Shown here: positions 23,036 to 35,800 of the stretch, in pieces
Position numbering within the stretch: the first letter of the stretch is position 1
Layout: the number at the start of each line of letters is the position of its first letter
Assembly (NCBI GenBank): GCA_951213105.1
Contig: OX578142.1
Span: forward strand, 122,540,731-122,604,730
Direction of reading: 5' to 3'
Origin: Amaurobius ferox
Lineage: Eukaryota > Arthropoda > Arachnida > Araneae > Amaurobiidae
DNA length: 64,000 nt
The notes under the pieces: model-generated
Database searches by the model: none
What the model was told of the DNA's origin: nothing
Seen by the model: the letters and a program-made list of their open reading frames with translations, nothing else
Translations under genes and position numbers: made by a program

Positions 23036-23219
23036 CAATCCAAAACTAATTGGGTGATATTATTCATTTACATTCCCATATGTTCCACAGACCGTCTGAA
23101 CAACATATTGAAGTTTCATTTTCATAAAGTCATTTCTAAGGAAGTTATCGTGCGAAAGGATAGACAGACAGAATAACCAAAGTTATAAACACTTTTCAAC
23201 TATGTTGGAAAGTGTTAAT
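23036..23219 (-). repeat. Dispersed repeat family R, partial copy
   Basis: Reverse complement of 13579-13765, with the same order of phrases: AACTAATTGGGTGATATTAT, then ACAGACCGTCTGAACAACAT, then GTTATCGTGCGAAAGG, ending near an AACTATGTTGGAAAGTG string. The 142-bp tandem section of the other copy is absent. Confidence 0.7.
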
Positions 23220-24253
23220 AAAATTAAGAAGTATTTACTCTGAAACTACAACTTGTAGAATAAGATGAATGTAAAATTCAACACGTAATCTTAAAATTTA
23301 GAAGTTTTTACTCTGAGACAACAAATTGTAGAATAAGTTTAATTAGTTATTCATTATACATTCATTGCATTACATATCATTCATATACAAATATTTGTTT
23401 ATAATTTTATTTTTTTCACTGTTTAAATAAGTCAGGGTAATCAGTGCTGATATTGATCTTTATCACAACATACAAGTCAACAAAATTTAAAAACAGTTGG
23501 CATTATTTGAAACAAGGATGCTTTTTTGCTAGAAATATTTGCCCCAAGTTGACAATAGTTGCCAGTGATAGCCCTGAAATGACGACCTCGATACAGAAAG
23601 CGCAAAGGCAGAGAATAAAATGAATTTGGAAGGGTATCTTTCCCAATTCAGAGACCTGCAATCTCGACTGCTTTATAAGAAATATGCTTCAGATATATGA
23701 AAGCAATCGAGCATATAATTCACTGAAGCCGAAAATTAATTCAATATTATTTCAAAAGCAGGGAATGGAAGACATACGGTACTTCTAGATGACAACATTA
23801 GGAAGAAAGTCAAGCGTGAAGTGTGGGTAAATTAATTTTATTTTGGAATTAGTTTTAGGCAACAAGATTAATTGTTTGGTGTTTATTTTAAGTAGTGAGA
23901 TAGGCGTATCGATACAGCTGTATCGATGTGTGGATACATGACCATAAGATACATCGATATTTCAAATTGATACACTTATACACTACACTTATTGTATATC
24001 CATGCAATAACTTTCGATATGTATAGTATCAATTTTCTTCAATTTGATATTTTTTTTTCTGTTTTTTTTTTATTTCAGGACGAAAAAAAAAACATGTGAC
24101 AATTTTGTTAGAATAAAAAGAGCAACTTAACAAATTGACTTTTTTTGGTAAAAAGTACTCTTGAGTTTGGTAAAAAGAACTTGGAGTCTGTTCTGAACGT
24201 TGAAAACAGTGGAAGGTCATAAAAAGACTGCATCTCGTCAAATACGTTTAAAA
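23220..24253. other. AT-rich non-coding stretch
   Basis: No gene is supported. A short GATAC/GTATC-rich patch (about 23900-24030) contains repeated ATCGATA strings. The base immediately before 24254 is an A, as expected for a Helitron target. Confidence 0.45.
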
Positions 24254-24718
24254 TCTATATAAATAAAATTGGAAAATCAGTCTTTTTGTCTGTGTGTGCG
24301 TTTGTCTCATCATCACGGGAGAAAGGCTGCACCGAATTTTATGAAATTTGTGGGTAGCCGTGAAATAGTCCCACTTAAAGTTTAGTCCATGTTTCGAGTT
24401 TCAAGTCCAATAAGTAATACTTGAATATATTCTAACACAAATTTAGCGATTTTATTTTAGCATACATTGATTCAATTTCATATTTTCTGTAAATTTGTTT
24501 ACAAACGGGATCAGAATGTTTTATTCTTCAGATCTGACTGTGAAGATAATTTTGTATAGCGGGAACAGAGATTCTTAAATTTCTTTTTAGGAGCATTAAT
24601 TTAATATAATGTTTTGAATAACAATGGCATTTAGAATACTATAGGAATTTGAACATAATTGTGAATTTTAAGTTTCTTTATATTGCATATTCCGTACGAA
24701 GAACGGGTATACTGATAG
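24254..24718 (+). mobile_element. Non-autonomous Helitron, short unit
   Basis: The 5' end is TCTATATAAATAAAATTGG preceded by A, with a 'catcatcacgggagaa' module just inside. The 3' end is a CCGT/ACGG hairpin (CCGTACGAAGAACGG) followed by GTATACTGATAG. These are Helitron hallmarks: 5' TC, a 3' hairpin about 10 bases before a CTRR-like end, and no target duplication. The terminal CTAG of sister copies is changed to ATAG here. The next unit starts at once. No Rep/helicase coding is present. Confidence 0.8.
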
Positions 24719-25683
24719 TCTATAAATAAAATTGAAATGCTGTCTGTTTATTTATTTGTATGTTTGCTTCATCATCACGGGAAAATGGCTACACCGAATT
24801 TTATGAAATTTTGTCGATAGCCGTAAAATAGCCCCACTTAAAATTTAGTTCAGGTTTCGAGCTTCTGGGACCAGGTGTTATCGAAATATTAGTGGAAAAC
24901 GAACATCCTATAGAAATAGTATTAGGTAAATGATATTTTTGTCGCAAGTTTATTTGGAGGGGGAAAAAATGATACCATGTTGCTGAGCAACGGAATTACG
25001 CCCAATGAGTTTATACAGCAGAGAAAAAAAAATATGTTGCTAAGAAACGGTATTAAGTCCAATGAATTTATGCAACAGAAAATAAATGATATGCTGCTAA
25101 GCAAAGATTTAAACCCAATAAGTTCATACAGCAGACGATTTTTATTAAATCTTTCCCGATATAAATAATTAAGAAATCTATAACAATAATTTTTATCGGA
25201 ATTACAATTTTGATTGGATTATACCTGATTACGGGGATTATTGTTATTTTCAATTTCTTAAGTTATCTTTTATTTTGGCAAAGATCTTTCAAACTCATAT
25301 ATTGAGTTTAGCCAATTGTTGAAACAGAATAAAAATGGTGCGGGTATATCTTTTACCACATTTTAACGCTTTCATTTTGTCATATGTTGATCCAATTTCA
25401 TAGTGCTTTTATTATGGCATATATTGATCCAATTTCCTATTTTTTGTAAATTTATTTACAAACGAGACCAGGATGTTTTATTCTTCAGACCTGCCTGTGA
25501 AGATAATTTTATATAACGAGAACAGAGATTCTTACACTCCTTTCTAGGAGCACAATTTAAATATTTTAATAGAATGTTTTGAATAACAATGTCATTTAGA
25601 ATACTATAGGAATTTGCACATAATTGTGAATTTTAAGTTTCTTTATATTATATATTCTGTACAAAGAACAGGCATACTGCTAG
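24719..25683 (+). mobile_element. Non-autonomous Helitron, tandem second unit
   Basis: Starts TCTATAAATAAAATTGAAAT directly after the previous unit and ends with a worn hairpin then GGCATACTGCTAG followed by T. The interior has three direct near-repeats of 'atgttgct(a)agcaac/aaac' text (about 24970-25110) and repeated 'catatattgatccaatttc' phrases. Head-to-tail abutment is typical of rolling-circle transposition. Confidence 0.78.
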
Positions 25684-25697
25684 TTTAAATAATAAAG

Positions 25698-26270
25698 AAA
25701 CGTATATAAATAAATTTTTATCGGAATTGCATTTTTGATTGGATTATATCCATTACAGCCTTTGGGTTTAAAGATTACGGAGATTATTGATATTTTCAAA
25801 TTCTTATATCATATGTTTTATTTCGGTGAAAGATTTTTTAATCCATATATTGTAATGTGGGTATATCTTCTAATACACAGGTATAATCTTCTAATTTATG
25901 AAAATATAAGTAGTACGGGTATATCTTATAATCGAGGAGAATATTAGTACGGGTATATCTTCTAATATAATTTTAGCGCTTTTATTTTGGCATATATTGA
26001 TTCAATTTCATATTTTCTGTAAATTTGCCGGGATTAAAAGGGATCCGGGTGTTTCATTCTTCAGATCTGCATGTGAAGATAATTTTGTATAGCGAGAACA
26101 GAGATGCTTAAACTTCTTTTCAGGAGCATAATTTAAATATTTTAATAGAATGTTTAAAATAACAATATCATTTAGAATACTATAAGAATACTATAAGAAT
26201 TTGCATGTGATTGTGAATTTTAAGTTTTATTATATTGCATATTTCGTACAAAGAACGGGTTTACTGCTAG
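25698..26270 (+). mobile_element. Non-autonomous Helitron, internally deleted third unit
   Basis: A remnant of the 5' tip (TATATAAATAAA) is fused directly to interior sequence (TTTTTATCGGAATTGC). The unit ends with CGTACAAAGAACGGG and TTTACTGCTAG followed by T. The 5' 'catcatcacgggagaa' module is missing. The interior contains a run of 'gggtatatcttctaata' repeats (about 25858-25965). Confidence 0.7.
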
Positions 26271-26989
26271 TACTGAATACAAAACATTAAAATAAATTAT
26301 TTTTAGGGTCAGGGACCGAAAATAAAATACGCTTTGATGTATTAACTTCAAATTGCCCTTTCACAAATTAGTTTAAAATTATCAAATATCTGAAAACATG
26401 AACAATTAAAATGAACATTAAAATGAACATGAAACCATTTTTATAATCATTCACTCTACACTTGCACGTAGCGCAGCGTGTTCCATTATTCAGCAGGAAA
26501 TGCAGCACGGCAGTCCCACTGTGACAAAGCATAATATACCAGAGTTGTTGCATATTTATAAACAAAAAGGCAAATTAAGCAACTGAAATATCGCATACAA
26601 ATGTTTTTACGGATGAAGTATATGGTCTTGCACATCTGAACAGTTTAGCCCATTTTCTGCATCAAACATACTTTCATCTTGGTCTATTGAAGCACCCATT
26701 TACTATTTATTATTTAATTTTAAAAGTTACTTAAATTGATTACAAATATGAAAGTGAAGAAAAAGAACGTTCAGAAAGTCATACATGGAAGACGAATTGC
26801 AAATGACAACATGGTTGGGAAAAGGGAAAAAAAATAGTAAACCATATTTAGTAGATTTAATAAATTATTAAGAATAAACATAGGGCTGCTAAAAAGGCAG
26901 TTGGGCTAAAATAATGAAATTGACTAAATAAGCTTTTTTGTTTTGTTAAATGCAAAAAAATCGTTAAAATCTGAACTTAAATGTATTTA
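26271..26989. other. AT-rich non-coding stretch
   Basis: No gene or bounded repeat was recognised. Small open frames lack recognisable composition. Confidence 0.5.
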
Positions 26990-27282
26990 TGAAATGCTTA
27001 TTTTACACGTAATTTTTGACGATGAGAAAACCAACGGCATTATTCTAGGATGAACCGTTCTCCACACATTTCAAATTTTCAGATTTTTGATGACTTATTC
27101 AAAGTTGCCAAATGAAAGGGAATTACTTTAAAATTTCAATGTGAAGTCATTTCATATAAGTATCCATTTCATTTGTTATTTTGTGCGAGAAAACTCAAAA
27201 TAATATATCATGAAAGAAAAGAAAAGAAAAAAAAATGAATCTGAGTCAGTGAGGAAAAAATCACGTGCTGACCACACCAGAC
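26990..27282 (+). mobile_element. Helentron-like element, degraded 3' part
   Basis: Matches the 3' third of the copy at 47673-48283: 'gcgagaaaactcaaaa' with AAAGAAAAGAAAA, GAGTCAGTGAGGAAAAAATC, a CGTG-CTGAC-CACAC hairpin remnant and CCAGA. The 5' boundary is set where similarity fades. Confidence 0.5.
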
Positions 27283-27830
27283 TTTGTTCTAATGCTTTCT
27301 GCTATGTAAATCCCTTGGGTGTTTTTATCAATATCTACTTTTACCTTGAAATTGGCCAAAATCTTCAAATAAGATCTCCAATTTCAATGCTCTATTATCG
27401 AGTGACAAAGAAAGTGAAAAAATCCGATACCATCCGGTCAATTGACAGGGAATGTATACCTTTCACCGAAAAAACAATCAAGAGCAAAATTACTTAGATT
27501 AAAGTATTATTTTCGTGACTCAAAAAGCAAACTCTTCCTCGCATGTGAATTGAGACCGAGACAATAGAGATACCGGAACTGATTACACATCCAGCACTCA
27601 GTCTCCTCTTGCGGCATTGTTTGATAATATCTAATATACTAGCTGCGGAGAGTATAAACAACCAACAAGAGGGGCACAGTGTACTGGAATTAGCCTGGAA
27701 GTAATCAAATTTCCTTAGCCCATAAGAAATACTGTTTTCTCAATATTCAATAAAAATAATGGTTAAAGTGGAAATTTTAAGCTCTTTAGAAACACTTGTG
27801 AAGTATGGAAGAAGTTATACTTATAAGTTA
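27283..27830. other. Non-coding stretch left of the Helitron array
   Basis: The base composition is a little richer in GC at 27530-27700 than around it, but no frame is recognisable. A plus-strand frame at 27210-27497 overlaps the Helentron-like 3' end and is probably incidental. The last base is A, the expected Helitron flank. Confidence 0.4.
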
Positions 27831-28670
27831 CTAGCAGCATACCCGTTCTTCGTACGGAGTATATAATATAAAGAAATTTATAATTCGCAATCATGTGCAA
27901 ATTCTGTTAAAATATTAAATTTATTGCTCATAAAGAGCAGTTTAAGAATATCTGTTCTCACTATGCAAAATTATCTTCACGGGCAGATCTGAAGAATAAA
28001 ACATCCTGGCCCCTTTTGTAAGTAAATTTACAAAAAAAAAAAAAATGGAATTGAATCAATATATGCAACCCCGTACTACTTATATTGTCGCAGATTAGAA
28101 AATATGCCAGTGTGTTAGTAGAAGCTTACCCGTATTGCAATATGAGTCTCAAAAATATTTGCCAAAATAAAAGAGATAACGTAAAAAATTGAAAGTATCA
28201 AAAATCCCCGTAATCTTAATACCAGAAGGTCGTAATTGATTCCAATATAAGCCAATATATATCAAAATATATGCCAATATACCTGTACTGTTTATATTCT
28301 CGTAGATTGGAAGATATACCCATGCATTTGTAGAAGATTACTCGTACAACGTACTATATATGAGTTTCAACAATTTTCGTCATAATAAAACAATTCCATA
28401 ATAATTTGAAAATATCAGTAATCCCTAAATCAACAGTCCCCGAAAATATCAATAATAATGATGTTTAAACCTGAAGACCGTAATTGATATTATCCAGTCA
28501 AAAATTCAATGTCAATAAAATTTATTTTATATCCATATTTTTACTATTCAAATCGGAAAAGATTTAATAAAAATCATATGCCGCATAACATATTGGATCC
28601 GTTGCTAAGCGACATGATATCATTTGCTTTAAATAAATTGATGGAAATCATATCATCTGAATAATGCTAT

Positions 28671-29102
28671 CTCCATGGAAGGTTTGGCGACATTTTCGTC
28701 AATTTAGCTATAACTTAAAAAATCGACAAATTTATCGCCAAGTGGGACTGTAGCACTGATAGTCCCATTTTGCGACAAATTGACGAAACATCATCACAAT
28801 ACTATCCCATAACAAAACATAATTAATTTCATTTATTAAGCGCGATTTTCTCCATGGAAGGTTTGGCGACATTTTCGTCAATTTAGCTATAACTTAAAAA
28901 ATCGACAAATTTATCGCCAAGTGGGACTGTAGCACTGATAGTCCCATTTTGCGACAAATTGACGAAACATCATCACACTACTATCCCCTCCGGCCACACA
29001 ACTTGATACCATAAACCCCCTGGGTTGGTCGTGTGGTCTGGGCCTTCAACACTACTATCCCCTAACAAAACATAATTAATTTCATTTATTAAGCGCGATT
29101 TT
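28671..29102. repeat. 179-bp tandem duplication inside Helitron unit A
   Basis: The block beginning CTCCATGGAAGGTTTGGCGA occurs at 28671 and again at 28850, almost base for base, ending in 'ttaagcgcgatttt'. The second copy is 74 bp longer, because it holds the 59-bp hairpin plus one 15-bp duplicated target. The first copy therefore serves as a local empty-site control. Confidence 0.92.
28990..29048 (-). mobile_element. Short hairpin element, copy with 15-bp target duplication
   Basis: A 59-bp insert is flanked by ACACTACTATCCCCT at 28975-28989 and 29049-29063. On the minus strand it reads CCCAGACCACACGACCAACC, a GGTTTATGG spacer, then CAAGTTGTGTGGCCGG; CCACACGAC pairs with GT(T)GTGTGG as the main stem. 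The adjacent 179-bp repeat copy (28795-28815) and Helitron units C, D and E carry the uninterrupted target 'caatactatcccctaac', so the insert and its duplication are directly visible. Confidence 0.85.
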
Positions 29103-30357
29103 ATCAATTTCATGATATTTTTATGGATTTAGAAATATTTTTACCAATTTGGTGATATTAAAAAAATTCCTTAAATGTGTTACTAAGTAGGATGGATGGA
29201 CTGACCGACAAATGCTACAGAAACATCATTTCATTACTTTATTCTAAAAAAACAAATTTAATTTCATTGATTATTTTCATTTTTATCAATTCGGAGACAT
29301 TTCCACTAATTTGGTAAAGTTTAAGAAAAGTTACCAAGTTATTTAGAGATATTCCTCTAAATTGGTAGCTCTGAATTTGCAGATCTGAAGAATAAAATAT
29401 CCTGATCCCGTTTGTATATACTAAATGAAAACAGTAAAATTGTATTAGAAGATACATACACCCGTTCTACTCTTTTTCTGCTTCAACAATCGGCTAAATG
29501 AATTTATTGGGGAAACACAATATATGAGTTTATTAGCTAAACACAATATATGAGCTTGAAACCTCTTTGCTAAAATAAATGAAAGTGATGTACACAGTCC
29601 GCAATATATATAATTAAAAGAACAATCAAACCGTTCATTTATAAAATATATTTTTACATCCATTTATTTATTATACAAATAGAAAAAATAATAATAGATA
29701 TTAACAACACATTTAATTTCATTCCGTTTCCGAGCAACATGATATAAGATAGAATCTTCGTCATAAAATGCGAAATTAAATAGCCATTTTCATTTCTTTA
29801 TACTTTACATCGTTGAGTAAAAGCTTGTGAGAGTTGAACCATGGAGGTAGATTTTTCTATTTAAATTCATCTTTCAAACAATTTATGTTTTCCTATAGTG
29901 ACTAATTAATGCAAAAATCCTGTACCAAACTCGGAAATAAAGTTTTATTTCATTTTGGCGTTTTAAACAAACGATTTTCACCCTTTCCGTTTGGATAAAC
30001 CACGGAGTTGGAGAGATCTCCTAAGAAAAAGTTCCGTTTTTATTAATATCTCGACAACCCCTGGTCTTAGAAACTCGAAACTTGGACAAAATTTATGGGG
30101 GGCTATTTCAAGGCTATCCACAAAATTTCATTAAATTCGGTTCAGCCGTTTTCCCGTGATGATGAGACAAACGAAAATTTCGTTTTTTACTAATATCTCG
30201 AGAACCACTAGTCGTAGAAACTCAAAACACGGACTAAATTTTAAGTGGGACTATTTCTAGGCTACTCACAAAATTTCATCAAATTCGGTTCAGCCGTTCT
30301 CCCGTGATGATGGGACAAACAGACAGACAGATTTTCAATTTTATTTATATAGATTTA

Positions 30358-32740
30358 CTAGCAGCATACCCGTTCTTCGTACGGAGTATATAATATAAAT
30401 AAACTTAAATTTCACAATCAGGTGCAAATGTCATAGTATACTAAATGACATGTTTAATCAAAATATTCAGTTAAAATATTTAATACAATGCTCCTAAAAA
30501 GACACCTAAGGATCTCTGTTCTCACTATACAAAATTATCTTCACGGGTAGATCTGAAGAATAAAATATCCTGGCCTTTTTTGTAAGCAAATTTATAAAAA
30601 GTATGAAATTGAATCAATATATGCAAAATAATAGCGTAATAGGACCCGTACCACTTATATACGCGAATATTAGAAGATATAACCTGCATTAGTAGATTAC
30701 ATATATAAATTGAAAATATCAATAAATCCGTAATCTTTAAACCAGTAAGCAGTAATTAATTCCAATATGTGCCCAAATGAAAGTGCTAAAATTATATGGG
30801 AAGATAAACCTGTACTACTTATAATGTCATAGATTAGAAGATATGTCCTAGTGTTAGTAAAAGATTAGCCGTATTATAATATTTAGTTTGAAAATTTTTT
30901 GCCAATATATAACAGATTACTTAATAAATTAAAAATATCAATAATCCCCGTAATCTTCATACCGGAAGGCTTGATTCCAATATATGCCAATATACATGTA
31001 CTACTTATATTCTCTTACATTAGAAGATATACTCGTGCATTTGTAGAAGATTACTCGCACAACGTGCAATATATGAGTTTCAACAATTTTTGCCGCAATA
31101 AAACAATGCCATAAGAAATTGAACATATCAATAATCTCTCAATCAATAATCCCCGAAAACATCAATAATAATAATGTTTAAACATGAAGATCGTAATTGA
31201 TATTGATATTATCCAGTCAAAAATACGATGGCAATGAAATTTATTTTATATACATATCTTCATCATTAAAATCGGAAAAGATTTAATAAAAATCTTCCTC
31301 ATAAACACATTAAATTTAAATCCGTTGTTAAACGACATGTTATGATTTGCTTCAAATAAATTGGTGGTCAAAATATCGTCTGAATATCACTAATGAAGGT
31401 TTGGCGACATTTTAAAAAATCGCCAAATTTATCGCCAAGTGGGACTGTAGAACTGACAGTCCCACTTGGCGCTAAATTGACGAACCATCATCAAAACATT
31501 ATCCCCTAAAAAAACACAATTTCGTTTATTTAGGGCAATTTATCAATTTCAAAATATTTTTATGGATTTATAAATATTTTTATCAATTTGGTGACATTTT
31601 AAAAATTCGCTAAATGGGTTACTAAGTAGGGCCGTTGGACTGACAGACAAATGCTAACGAAACACCATTTCAGTACTTTCTTTTAACAAAACAAAATAAA
31701 ATTCATTGATTTACGCCATTTTTATCAATTTGAGGACATTTCAATCAATTTGGCAACTTTTAAGAAATTTGCCAAGTTAGCGATATCCATCCAAATTCGT
31801 AGCTCTAAATTCGCAGATCTGAATAAAATATCGCGATCCAGTTTGTATATACTGAATGAAAACACTAAAATAGTATTAGAAGATATACCCATTCTAATCT
31901 TTTTCTGTTTAACCAATTGGATAAATGAATTTATTGGGTAACAGAATATGAGTTTATTAGCTAAACACAATATATAAGCTTAAAACCTCTTTGCTAAAGT
32001 ACATGAAAGTGATGTATGCAGTTCGCAATTAATATAATTAAAAAAAATCAAACCGTTCATTTATAGGATATATTTTAATATCCATTTATTTATTATTCAA
32101 ATCGAAAAAATAATAATAATCATTAACAAACACATTTAATTCCATTTCTTTGCCGAGCAACATGATATAAGATAGAATCTTCCTCATAAAATGCGAAATT
32201 AAATAACCATTTTAATTTCTTTATACTTCTAATCGTTGAGTAAAAGCTTGTGAAATATAAAACATGGAGGTAGATCTTTCCATTTAAATTCATGTTTCAA
32301 ACAATTCATGCTTTCAGATAGTGACTATTTAATGCAAAAATCCTGCATCAAACTCAAAAATAAAGTTTTAATTCCCTTTGACGCTTTAAACAAACGATTT
32401 TATCCTTTCCGTTTGCATAAACCACGGAGTTGGAGAGTAGAACTCCTATAAAAAAAGTTCCGTTTTTCATTAATATCTCGACAACCCCTGGTCTTAGAAA
32501 CTCGAAACTTGGGCAAAATTTATGGGGGGCTATTTCAAGGCCACCCACAAAATTTCATTAAATTCGGTTAAACCGTTCTCTCGTGATGATGAGACAAACG
32601 AAAGCTTCGTTTTTTACTAATATCTCGAGAACCACTGGTCGTAGAAATTCCAAACATAGACTAAATTTTAAGTGGAGCTATTTCTAGGCTACCGACAAAA
32701 TTTCATCAAATTCGGTTCAGCCGTTCTCCCGTGATGATGG

Positions 32741-32790
<50 letters not shown>

Positions 32791-32812
32791 TTTTCAATTT
32801 TATTTATATAGA
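30358..32812 (-). mobile_element. Non-autonomous Helitron, array unit B
   Basis: It has the same ends as unit A, separated from A by only four bases (TTTA) and joined directly to unit C (CTAG against TC on the minus strand). It contains a near-perfect palindrome (TCGCCAAGTGGGACTGT and its inverse, about 31432-31470) and a long GACA microsatellite next to the 5' end (about 32748-32790). Confidence 0.85.
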
Positions 32813-35800
32813 CTAGCAGCATACCCGTTCTTCGTACGGAGTATATAATATAAAGAAACTTGAAATTCATAATCATGCGCAAATTCTTATAGTATACTAA
32901 ATGACATGTTTAATCAAAATATTCTGTTAAAATATTTAATATAATGCTCCTAAAAATAAGTTTAAGAATCTCTGTTCTCGCTATATAAAATGATCTTCAT
33001 GGACATATCTGAAGAATAAAACATCTTGGACCCCTTATGTAAGCAAATATAAAAAAAAATATGGAATTGAATCAATATATGCAAAATAAAAGCGTTAGAA
33101 TTGTATGGGACCCGTACTAATTATATACGCGAATATTAGAAAATATAACCTGTATTAGTAGATTACATGTATAAATTGAAAATACCAATTAACCCGTAAT
33201 CTTTAAATCTGAAGACAGTCATTTATTCCAATATATGTCAAAATTAAAGTGCTAAAATTATATGGGAAGATATACACGTACTACTTATAATGTCCGATTA
33301 TTAGTAGAAGATTACCCGTTTTGCAATATGAGTCACAAATGTTTTTTGGTAAAATACAACAGACGACGTAATAAATTGAATATATAATTAATCCCCTTAA
33401 TCTTCATACCAGAAGACTGTACTTGATTCCAATATATATGCCAATATATGTCAAAATATATGCCAATATACCTGTACTACTTATATTCTCGTAGGTTAGA
33501 AGATATACCCGTGCATTCCTAGAAGATTACTCGTACAACGTACAATATGCGTGTGTCAGCAATTTTTGCCGCAATAAAACAATGGCGTAATAACTTAAAA
33601 ATATCAATAATCCCTGAATCAATAATTCCGGAAAATATCAATAATAATAATGTTTAAACCTGAAGAGTATAATTGATATTATCCAGTCCAAAATGAAATG
33701 GCAATGAAATTTATTTTATATACATATCCTCATTATTCAAATCGGAAAGGATTTAATAAAAATCGTCTGCCGCATAAACACATTGGATTTAAATCCGTTG
33801 CTAAGCGACATGATATCATTTGCTTCAAATAAATTGGTAGAAAAAATATCGTCTAAATAGTTATATTTCTATGGAACATTTGGCGACAGTTTCGTCAAAT
33901 TAGCGACATTTTAAAAAATCGCCAAATTTATCGCCAAGTGGGACTGTAGAACTGACAGTTCCACTTTGCGACAAATTGACGAAATGTCATCACAATACTA
34001 TCCCCTAACAAAAAACAATTAATATCATGTAGTTTAATTTTATCAATTTCAAGATATTTTTATAGATTTGAAAACATTTTTATCAATTTGGTGACATTTT
34101 AAAAATTCGCTAAATGTATTACTAAGTAGGATGGTTGGTCTGACAGATAAATGCTAACCAAACATCATTTCAGTACTCTCTTCTAACAAAACAAAAAAAA
34201 ATTTCATTGATATGTAGAAGACCCAAGCCACACGACCAACCCGAAGGTTTATGGCAGCTGTTTGTGTGTCGTTTATATCAATTTGGCGACATTTCCGTCA
34301 ATTTGGCAAAGTTTAAGAAAAGTTGTCAAATTAGCGATATCCCTCCAAATTCGTAGCTTTGAATTTGCAGATCTGAATGAAACATTCTTATCCCGTTTCA
34401 ATATACTAAATGAAAACACTACAATTGTATTAGAAGATATACCCGCTCTACTCTTTTTCTGTTTCAACAATCGGCTATATGAATTTATTGGCTAAACACA
34501 ATATATGAGTTTAGTAGCTAAATACGATATAAGCTTGAAAACTCTTTGCCAAAATAAATGAAATTGATGTACGCAGTCAGCAATTAATATAATTAAAAGA
34601 AAAATCAAACCGTCCATTCATAAGATATACTTTTATATCCATTTATCCATTTAATTATTATTTAAATCGAAAAAAAATAATAAAAACATTAACAAACACA
34701 TTTAATTTAATTGCGATGCCGAGCAACATGATATATCCTCCTAAAATGTTAAAATTTATTAACCACTAACAGCACACCCGTTATTCGTACGGAGTGTATA
34801 ATTTAAAGAAACTTAAAGTTCGCAATCATGTGCAAATTCTGTTAAAATATTAAATTTATTGCTCCTAAAGAGAAGTTTAAGAATATATGTTCTCACTATG
34901 AAAAATTATCTTCACGATCAGATCTGAAGAATAAAACATCCTGCCCCCTTTTGTAAGCAAATTTACAGAAGAAAAAATAGGAATTGAATGAATATATGCA
35001 ACCCCGTACTAATTATATTGTCGCAGATCAGAAAATATGCCAATGTGTTAGTAGAAGATTACCCGTATTACAATATGCGTCTCAAAAATATTTGCCAAAA
35101 TAAAAGAGATGACGTAATAAATTGAAAACATCAATAATATCTGTGCTCTTTATAGCAGAAGGTCGTAATTGATTCCAATATATGCCAATATATATCAAAA
35201 CATATGTCAATATACCTGTACTACTTATATTCTCGTAGATTAAAAGATATACACGTGTATTTGTAGAAGATTCGTACAACATACAATATATGAGTTTAAA
35301 CAATTTTTCTCATAATAAAATAATTGCATAATAACTTGAAAATATCAATAATCCTTGAATCAATAATCCCCGAAAATATAAATAATAATAATTTTTAAAC
35401 CTGAAGACCGTAATTGATATTATCCAGTCAAAAATGCTATAAGAAAAATCAAATCGTTCTTTTCTAAAATATATTTTTATATCCATTTATTTATTATTCA
35501 AATCGAAAAAATAATTATTAAAATTAACAGACAGATTTAATTTAATTGCGTTTCTGAGTAACATGATATAAGATAGAATCTTATAACATGTTAAATATGT
35601 CATGTCTTATAACATAAACTGCGAAATTAAATAACGATTTTGATTTCTCTATACTTCTCATTGTTCCGTAAAAGCTTGTTTTAAATAAACCATGAACCAT
35701 GGAGATAGATTTCCCCTTTAAATCATGTTTCAAGCAATTCATGTTTTCAGAAAGTGACTAATTAACGCAAAAAATCTCCCATCAAACTCAGAGATTAAAT

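Larger units (their letters stand above)
27831..30353 (-). mobile_element. Non-autonomous Helitron, array unit A
   Basis: On the minus strand it runs from TCTATATAAATAAAATTGAA (5' end at 30353, preceded by A) to the CCGTACGAAGAACGG hairpin and GTATGCTGCTAG (3' end at 27831, followed by T). The unit is 2.5 kb. The 5' module with 'ttcagccgttttcccg' text is present twice in tandem (about 30020-30180 and 30181-30340), unlike the single module of the plus-strand copies. It carries the internal 179-bp duplication and the hairpin insertion listed separately. No protein homology was found. Confidence 0.85.

Noticed and set aside
28760..28800. ACTGATAGTCCC ... GACGAAAC in Helitron units as a hammerhead ribozyme
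   Set aside because: CTGATA lacks the required CTGATGA core, and no stem II closes before GAAA; the GGGACT/AGTCCC pair forms a different hairpin.
34262..34495. Repeated 65-78 codon frames in Helitron units C, D and E (also 37547-37835, 41178-41411)
   Set aside because: They recur only because the DNA repeats; both strands are open at the same place, D differs by many non-conservative changes, and there is no similarity to Rep, helicase or any other protein.
35082..35303. 73-codon frame conserved between units C and E (again at 41998-42219)
   Set aside because: Conservation is explained by recent duplication of the unit; the frame is not open in D or in other Helitrons.
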